Notes under the pieces: model-generated
Databases searched by the model: none
What the model was told of the DNA's origin: nothing
Seen by the model: only the letters and a program-made list of their open reading frames with translations
In this document: in pieces, positions 58,005 to 64,000 of the stretch
Numbering within the stretch: position 1 is the stretch's first letter
Layout of the letters: the number at the start of each line of letters is the position of its first letter
From: Anaeramoeba flamelloides
Taxonomy: Eukaryota > Metamonada > Anaeramoebidae
DNA length: 64,000 nucleotides
Direction: 5' to 3'
NCBI GenBank assembly: GCA_027625915.1
Contig: JANTQA010000020.1
Coordinates: 1,240,001-1,304,000, forward strand
Made by a program: the position numbers and the translations under genes

Positions 58005-58080
58005 GAATAGAGTACCGTATAGCACCTAGCTTTTCTGGAATCCAAAAAAATTGGGTAAAATCTTTGATTTTTTTTTTTTT
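58005..58080. repeat. Hairpin-family fragment D7
   Basis: A short piece with the inverted linker agtaccgtatagcacctagc and one arm (cttttctggaatccaaaaaa) next to a T run. It abuts the left TTAA of the element at 58092. Confidence 0.5.
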
Positions 58081-58091
58081 TTTATTTTTAA

Positions 58092-58834
58092 GGGATTAGC
58101 CTCTACCAATGAGAAGCCAAAGATTAAAGTATGTTGTAATTGGGTGTAAAATCTCATTAGTGCTACATGATCCAAATGTGTATAAAAAATCGAATCGTCA
58201 AGTAGTAATATTTGTTGATCTAATCAATTAATAATGATCTTTGTAAAAAAATCCAACAATTTCAGAAAAAATATCTGCATTTTATAACAAATTTAAAGGT
58301 TGAATTATCAATAAAGGGACTCCAAAGTTGCAAAATATCTTTCAAAAATTTGTCTCGAAATGTTGATTAGTTGCTAAAAAATTTTATTTTTTATAATGAG
58401 TGTAATATTTATTTTATAGATTTTTTTTGAAAATTATTTGGCAAATATTGAAAATATATTGATATTAAAACTAACTTTATAAAAAGGAAACCAAACTAAT
58501 CAGTCTTTGGGTTTTTGTGTTGATGATTATTGAGTTAATCTTTGAAATTAAAACATTTAAAAAATAGTTACTTTTTGGAAGTTTTAAATATTAATTATTA
58601 AATACTGCGTCTACTATTATTTTGAGTTTTTATTTTTGTATTTGGAAAAAGCAATTTCCAAAATGATAATTTTTAATAGCATGATCATTTAGTAAAAAAT
58701 GTAAGAATTTATTGTGCAATAAGATTTATAATAGATTTTTTAAACACATATTAGATCCATGGAGCACTAATATCATTTATACCGAATTACACACATGCTT
58801 TAATTATAGACGAATCTAGGATGACAATAATCCC
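58092..58834. mobile_element. TTAA-flanked element (743 bp), related to family B
   Basis: TTAA at 58088-58091 and at 58835-58838. Terminal repeats are gggattagcc on the left and aataatccc on the right (about 7 bp exact). No transposase frame. Part of the left half (attaaagtatgttgtaa) recurs near 63336, suggesting a second, diverged member that runs off the right edge. Confidence 0.55.
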
Positions 58835-58838
58835 TTAA

Positions 58839-59920
58839 ATTGTCAAAAACCTCAATTAAAAACTAAATAAAATTATCAGAAAAACAGATCATTTCAAATT
58901 TTGGTATTTGAATTAAAAAAAATCAAAAAAACATTAATTATTTTTTAGTTTTATTTTTGTTTTTATTTTTATTTTTTTAAATATAAAAAAATATTGTTTT
59001 ATATTATAATATGTGATAAGCACTGATTTTAAGAAAGAAAAATTTTTGCGATATAGCTTATGTGACATTGTGAGATCCTAAAAAACTTTAATATCATATG
59101 TGAAATAAATAAGTTTTTCATGGATTTTATTCTAGTTTTAATCAATAGTTACTGGTAAAATGTCCGTTTTATAAATATATCACATGTTTTTTATCAAATT
59201 TGTGAGTTTTTAATATTATAAACCGGGTCTATAACATGTTTTATAAATATTTTTTTTTTAGGGATAATGGAGAAAAAAATCTTTTTTTCTACTATATTCC
59301 AAATAACAGAATATTGATTTATATAAAATTAATAATTGTCAAAAAAATTAAAATTAAATTTCTAAAAAAAAATGTTTTTTTTTTTTCCAAAAGTTAGGTT
59401 ATTTCTTACTAGAAATCAGATATTGATTTATTGATTGACGTATTGATTAAAAATGATAGAATTAGTTTCAAAAATTAAATCACATTAAATAAATTTTCTT
59501 ATCTATAAAAAAATAATGCTACATGAAAATTCAATCATAGAATTTGAAAAAACATGAAAACTATAAGGATAATCATAATAAATATTTTCTTTTTTTTCTT
59601 CATCTAATAAAAAAGTAAAAGCAATTTGTATTTTTAATTTTCAAAATTTTCTTAAAGAAATATTAAAAATTAAGTCATTTATTTTTAATTACTTGAAATA
59701 AAAAATGAAAATACCTCTTATTTTTATAATTAATCAAAATAATTGGAAAGAAATGATCTAACCATTTCCAATGTTTAACTTTTCTTAAAACTATTCGCTG
59801 AAATATTATCAAATGATGAATTATTACAGAATGAGTGAATTTTTTTTATTTGTCATACAATCAATTATTTTATAATTATTACCGAAGATTTCCCTTATAA
59901 TTCTATAGAAAATCAAAATC
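58839..59920. other. Intergenic region
   Basis: No gene or defined repeat is visible. Confidence 0.35.
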
Positions 59921-59923
59921 TTA

Positions 59924-60598
59924 ATGTATATAAATAATTTCCAACAAAAAAGAATTGATAATAATAGTATGAATTATGAAGAAGATGATTAAGAGGAAAA
60001 TCAAAATGAAAATGAAAATAAAATTAAAACTGAAAATGAAAATAATAACAAAAATGAAAATGAAAATGAAAATGAAAATAACCATTTGGAAAAAAAGTGA
60101 AACACAGTTTTTAATTGGGAACATTGCTGAAAATGAAAATTAAGATCAATTAAAAAAAGAATAAATAAATAAATAAAGACAAAATGAAGTATTCAACACA
60201 ATAACAGTTTTTTTAATACTATCTTTTGGTATGGGTTTTTCTTTGATTGATCATGTATTAAAAATTTTGTTGAAAAAATTGAATATTTTTGTAATCTCCA
60301 AACCAACACCAACCATTTCGATAAATAAGGAGATTTAAATTGTATTTGTTGGATAGATTGAAAATAATATAATGTGTTATCATTTGAAGTTAATTGGTTT
60401 CTTCTGTTAGATTGATTTAACTTTTCATTTTCAGTAATGTTCCCAATTAAAAACCGTGTTGATCTTTTTTTCCTTGTTTCACTTTTTTTCCAAAACGGTA
60501 ATAACAAAAATAAAAATGAAAATGAAAATGAAAATGAAAATGAAAATGAAAACGAAGACGAAGGTGAAAATAAAAATATAAATACTAAAAGTGCTTAA
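59924..60598 (+). pseudogene. Decayed NENE-rich reading frame interrupted by MITE E
   Basis: A plus-strand frame starts at 59924 (MYINNFQQKRIDNN, then MNYEEDD) and meets a TAA at 59990. The same frame goes on as EENQNENENKIKTENENNNK to the MITE at 60081. After the MITE, NKNKNENENENENE continues and ends EDEGENKNINTKSA with a stop at 60598. This could be a broken host gene, or simply a gaaaat microsatellite that happens to read open; low-complexity sequence cannot decide. Confidence 0.35.
60081..60499. mobile_element. Mariner-like MITE family E, copy 2 (419 bp)
   Basis: The ends accatttggaaaaaaagtga and, inward from the right, accgttttggaaaaaaagtg. The subterminal aattgggaacattgctgaaa matches copy 1 at 34305. 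The interior is in the opposite orientation to copy 1 (aacagtttttttaatactat here faces agtattaaaaaaaaactgtt there). It sits inside a gaaaat repeat. Confidence 0.65.
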
Positions 60599-62733
60599 AA
60601 AAAAAAAAAAAAGAAAATTAAATTCAAACCATTTTGATTATTCCAATTTTTGTCTACATATTGTGGATATGATCTCATATTATGAATAGGAATTTTTAAA
60701 TTTTGATCTGGTTGTTTTTTCTGTAATTGATTTGATGAATCATAATTTTTATTTTCAGAAAAACGATTCTGATTTAAAAATTGAAAGAATTGATTTGTTT
60801 GCTTATTAATATTTGGATTATTAACATTAACATTAGGATTTTGGTTATGATTGTTTGGATATAAATTAGGATTTAGATTATTATTATTATTATTATTATT
60901 ACTAAATTTTTGATTTTCATCCTTTAAAAAATGATTATTTTGATGTTTCTGCTGTTGTTGCTCTAAATGCAACTGCTTCTGTTGTTTTTGTAAGTTAACT
61001 TGTTCTCGTTCCTGCTTTTGCCTAATTAAAATTTTTTCTTGTTCTTTTTCTTTTTGCTTTAATTTATTTTTTTCGATCTCCTCTTGTTCTTTTTTTTCTT
61101 TGCTAATTTCATCAATTGTTTCATTAACTAAATCATTTAATTCCTTTTCTAAAAACTGATTTTTTAATTCCTCAAAGAGCAAAATTGCAGTTTCATTTTG
61201 TGTTTTATTTTTGAAATCCTTCATAATTTTTTCCTTTTTTTCTCTTTTCTTTTTTTCAATGGCTTCTTTTTTTCTCAAAACCTTTTTATAAATTTTTCTT
61301 TCTTGCGCAACAGTTTTACTCACAATTTTAATACAAAAGCTATTAACCACTGAAGAAATGATCTCTTCGGTAAGCTTTTCAGCAATTTCAATCTTTGATT
61401 TTTCGATAATTTCTTTGCTTAATCCCATACCTTTAACATCAATTGCTTTTACGTTTTTTTTTTGATTTGATTTCGAATTTTTGGAATTTGATTGTGATCC
61501 TCCTCCTCCTCTTCTGTTATTTTTCCTTTTATTATTTCTTTTTTGTGAATTTTGTTCATTTTCTTTTTCATTATTTTTCAATTTATCCTCAGAAGTCGGA
61601 TTATTATTACTTTCTTTTGTTTCTTTTTTGTTCTGGATTACATTCTTCTTATTCTTATTCTTATTGGCTTTCCCCTTTCTTTGGTTTTGAGCTTTGCTGT
61701 TTTTGTTGTCTTTTTTATTATTATTATTTGAATTATTCGCTGAAGTCGCTAAACTCTTATTATTTTGATTTTTCTTTTTATTTTGTTGTTGTCTCTTTTT
61801 ATTTTTTTGATCCTTTTTATTTTTATTAGACTCACCTTTGTTTATTGTTAGCACTCGGCCAAATAAAGTTTTTTCAATTTCACAAATTTCATTTTCAGTT
61901 AATGATGGCTTTGGTGAATTTTGATACATATACTTTGGATTGTTCTTTGCTTGTTGTGATAAGATCCTTTCCTCTTCTTCAGAATGGCAAATCAAATACG
62001 GCGCAACAGTGCTGCTTCCCGAAATGGCTGGTAATGTGTATGACCTCTCAATCACATTTGGTCGGATATAATTTATATAGCTCATTTTTGTCAGAAAATC
62101 TCCCAGGGGCTCTTCTTCAAAGTCAAATGTAGACATTGATCTTAGCGTTTTGATAATTTGATCTTTGTAATTTGTCTTGATGTGCTTGACACATTCTTTA
62201 TAACTATCAAATTTTTTACCATCAAAGATACACTCACATTGGCCCTTTTCTCTCTTCAAAATATTTTCTTGAAGAAAGCCATCAACTATCCTCTTCATTG
62301 CTTCTCTTCTTTTGGCAATCATTTCACTTGTTAGCCCTTTTGCGCTTGTGTTATTACGTGAGGTTCGACAGTTAAAAATGGTTTTTTTTTTTTTTGAGTC
62401 CCATAACCTTTTGATACCTAGCCTTGTTGCGATTTGATTTTCCTTTTCGTTTTCATTTTCATTTTCATTTTCTTTTTCATTTTCCTTTTTGTTTTCTTTT
62501 TCTTTTTCTTTTGAGTCGTTGTTTTTTTCATTTTCATTTCCTGAAATCTCTTGGTTCATTGGAATGTTGTAGTCTTCTTGTTGATCAACATTTAATACTA
62601 TGCTTTGAAAAAGAAATGGAGATCGTGGATCATCATGCCCTAAACCATAAAACAATGATCCTTCATGTTCCCCAAATTCAGTACGTAACTTGTCTAGGAC
62701 AGAGTACCCAGTAAATTCATGTGCTTCATTCAT
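60595..62733 (-). CDS. Lys/Asn-rich coiled-coil protein with a degenerate zinc-finger-like motif
   Basis: Single frame of 712 aa; no family is recognised. The N-terminus (MNEAHEFTGYSVLDKLRTEF) is ordinary sequence, then a KENE tract (74-98). At about 160-190 the string GQCECIFDGKKFDSYKECVK then HIK resembles a C2H2-type finger with Cys 166, 168 and 181 and His 184, but the spacing is not canonical. Residues 305-430 are Lys/Asn/Gln-rich and disordered, with an RRGGGG patch. Residues about 440-600 form a conserved-looking helical region (EIAEKLTEEIISSVVNSFCI, KIVSKTVAQERKIYKKVL) and a long charged coiled coil, followed by Gln- and Asn-rich tails. The protein ends in a Phe run from a T/A homopolymer, so the true end may be slightly earlier through an unseen intron or a length error. 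A nucleic-acid role is possible from composition only. Confidence 0.65.
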   Translation of the reverse strand: MNEAHEFTGYSVLDKLRTEFGEHEGSLFYGLGHDDPRSPFLFQSIVLNVDQQEDYNIPMNQEISGNENEKNNDSKEKEKENKKENEKENENENENEKENQIATRLGIKRLWDSKKKKTIFNCRTSRNNTSAKGLTSEMIAKRREAMKRIVDGFLQENILKREKGQCECIFDGKKFDSYKECVKHIKTNYKDQIIKTLRSMSTFDFEEEPLGDFLTKMSYINYIRPNVIERSYTLPAISGSSTVAPYLICHSEEEERILSQQAKNNPKYMYQNSPKPSLTENEICEIEKTLFGRVLTINKGESNKNKKDQKNKKRQQQNKKKNQNNKSLATSANNSNNNNKKDNKNSKAQNQRKGKANKNKNKKNVIQNKKETKESNNNPTSEDKLKNNEKENEQNSQKRNNKRKNNRRGGGGSQSNSKNSKSNQKKNVKAIDVKGMGLSKEIIEKSKIEIAEKLTEEIISSVVNSFCIKIVSKTVAQERKIYKKVLRKKEAIEKKKREKKEKIMKDFKNKTQNETAILLFEELKNQFLEKELNDLVNETIDEISKEKKEQEEIEKNKLKQKEKEQEKILIRQKQEREQVNLQKQQKQLHLEQQQQKHQNNHFLKDENQKFSNNNNNNNNLNPNLYPNNHNQNPNVNVNNPNINKQTNQFFQFLNQNRFSENKNYDSSNQLQKKQPDQNLKIPIHNMRSYPQYVDKNWNNQNGLNLIFFFFFF

Positions 62734-63300
62734 TTTTTTTATTTGTAAAAAAAGAATTTTATATTTTTTTTTTATTTTTTTTTTATTGAATCAAATAAAA
62801 CAAAAAAAGTAAAGAAAGAAAAGATTGAATTCTTTTTGAGTGTCTAATTATTTTTAGGAATTTTAAAATTAATTAGTTTCGAATCCAAAGAAAAAGAAAT
62901 GCAAAAAATGATTTTCTTGTTTACTTTTTATTTTTTTTACAATTTTTCTTAATTCTTTTGTTTTTATATATCTTCAGATTCAAATAGAAGACCAATTTTT
63001 TGAATTATTCTTATTTTTCAATTTAAATTCACTCTCATAGGGGAAATTGACATTTCTATTGGACAAAATTCTCCTACTTTTTTAATCTTTAAAAAATTTT
63101 ACCACATTTCAAATTACTCATAAGAACCTGTAACGATTTAAACTTTTCAATTGTTATACAGACGTTTGTTGAAATTAAAAAGAAAAAACAAAAACCAACT
63201 AATTTTCCTTATTGGTTAAAGGTAATAAGAAGTAAAAATAAGGAGTCTATGAATAATATTTCATTCAGTGATTTATTTCAAGAGTAATAAGTTTTGAAAT
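62734..63300. other. Upstream region of the coiled-coil gene
   Basis: T-rich leader, then AT-rich sequence without a recognisable gene. Confidence 0.35.
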
Positions 63301-63304
63301 TTAA

Positions 63305-63860
63305 AGGATGTACTCGCCATAGTTTTCGTCTATAATTAAAGTATGCTGTAACCGAGGGTAATACTATTAGTTCAACTGAGCTCAAAAGGTCCAAAAAATC
63401 TATTTGAAAAATATTAGTAAAAAATAAATTATTGTATATTTGCACTTCTGTTGCAAAAATAAAGCGTACAAAAAAATTTTAATCCATGTTCCAAAAAAAA
63501 AATGTGTGTTTTTTTGTTATAGAAGACCTATACATTAACCAATCAAAGAAACTGATAATAAACCCGAATTAAATATGGTACTGATCTCTTAAAGTTCTAT
63601 AATTTGTAAAGAAATTCTAAAAATAAAGGATCAAATAGGAAAATTTATCTCAAAAAATACAGTAAATCGTATGATAATCTTTTTATTTTATCAAAAAAAC
63701 ATAAAAATCAAAAAAAAATTTGAAATATATCTGTAAAATTTTCAACAAATTTCATTCCTAATTTAAAATTTTACTTAAAATATCCCGTTGTTTACTTTCA
63801 AAATTGATTCGAACTTATGTATATTATTGGGTATTTGATTAGGATATTTCCTTGAGAAAA
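63305..63860. repeat. Dispersed repeat family I, copy 2, with a TTAA-element-like start
   Basis: 63480-63850 aligns with 32820-33125. The preceding 63305-63420 resembles the left part of the element at 58092. Together they may be a longer diverged element that continues past the right edge. Confidence 0.4.
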
Positions 63861-64000
63861 CAAGAAAAAAATTACCGGTTATATTTTGAAGCACGGATTA
63901 TAGTTGTTGGGCAGACACTATTTTGATTGCTGTAAAGGATCAATATTAAAAATTGTCATTTTGAAAACTTGTTTTTCAATTCCTTTTTTAAAATCTAAAA

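Noticed and set aside
1-64000. CRISPR arrays, operons or prokaryotic elements
   Set aside because: No regular direct-repeat/spacer array or Shine-Dalgarno-led gene clusters; introns and gene content show a eukaryotic nuclear genome.

Overview
This is a eukaryotic nuclear window from an extremely AT-rich protist. Spliceosomal introns with GT...AG ends (GTAAGT, GTAAGC and similar) can be placed so that reading frames join. The proteins carry long Lys/Glu/Asn/Asp/Gln low-complexity tracts, intergenic DNA is mostly A/T homopolymer-rich, and the genes are typically eukaryotic: a BEACH-family scaffold, ribosomal protein eL21, V-ATPase subunit G, GINS subunit PSF3, a VWA-Vint protein, an RRM protein and a PAS-like protein. 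The KEKE/NENE-rich style, the large TE-filled spacers and the gene set fit an amoeboid protist such as the metamonad Anaeramoeba. That placement is an inference from style, not from a marker gene.

Layout, left to right. 1-6.7 kb (-): most of a giant BEACH-family (neurobeachin/LYST-like) gene, running off the left edge before its BEACH domain. 6.7-15.6 kb: transposon-derived repeats (a retroposon with target duplications, palindromic hairpin blocks, TIR elements) plus two weak coding stretches. 15.6-17.2 kb (+): a seven-TM protein resembling insect gustatory-receptor-like (GRL) proteins. 17.6-22.2 kb: repeats, including a tRNA-derived SINE with perfect target duplications and a large inverted repeat. 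22.9-24.7 kb (-): PSF3 with an ING-type PHD finger inserted in it, the most unusual gene here. 24.7-29.3 kb: apparently empty. 29.3-31.3 kb (-): VWA-Vwaint-Vint protein. 31.3-38.6 kb: nested repeats. 38.7-39.3 kb (-): coiled-coil protein exon. 44.0-45.3 kb (-): a four-exon PAS-like gene. 46.0-48.3 kb (-): a small acidic gene whose intron seems to hold one transposon nested in another. 48.9-49.5 kb (+): eL21 in two exons. 53.2-53.5 kb (-): V-ATPase subunit G. 56.6-57.7 kb (-): RRM protein. 58.1-58.8 kb: another TTAA-flanked element. 59.9-60.6 kb: a decayed NENE-type reading frame split by a MITE. 60.6-62.7 kb (-): Lys/Asn-rich coiled-coil protein.

The genes do not form a pathway; they are independent housekeeping, signalling and trafficking genes separated by repeats. 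The repeats make the second story. At least eight families occur, several in two copies, and in three cases a paralogous copy preserves the empty site, so insertion boundaries and target duplications can be read directly: TTAA for a piggyBac-like family, TA for a mariner-like MITE, and 16-18 bp duplications for a retroposon.
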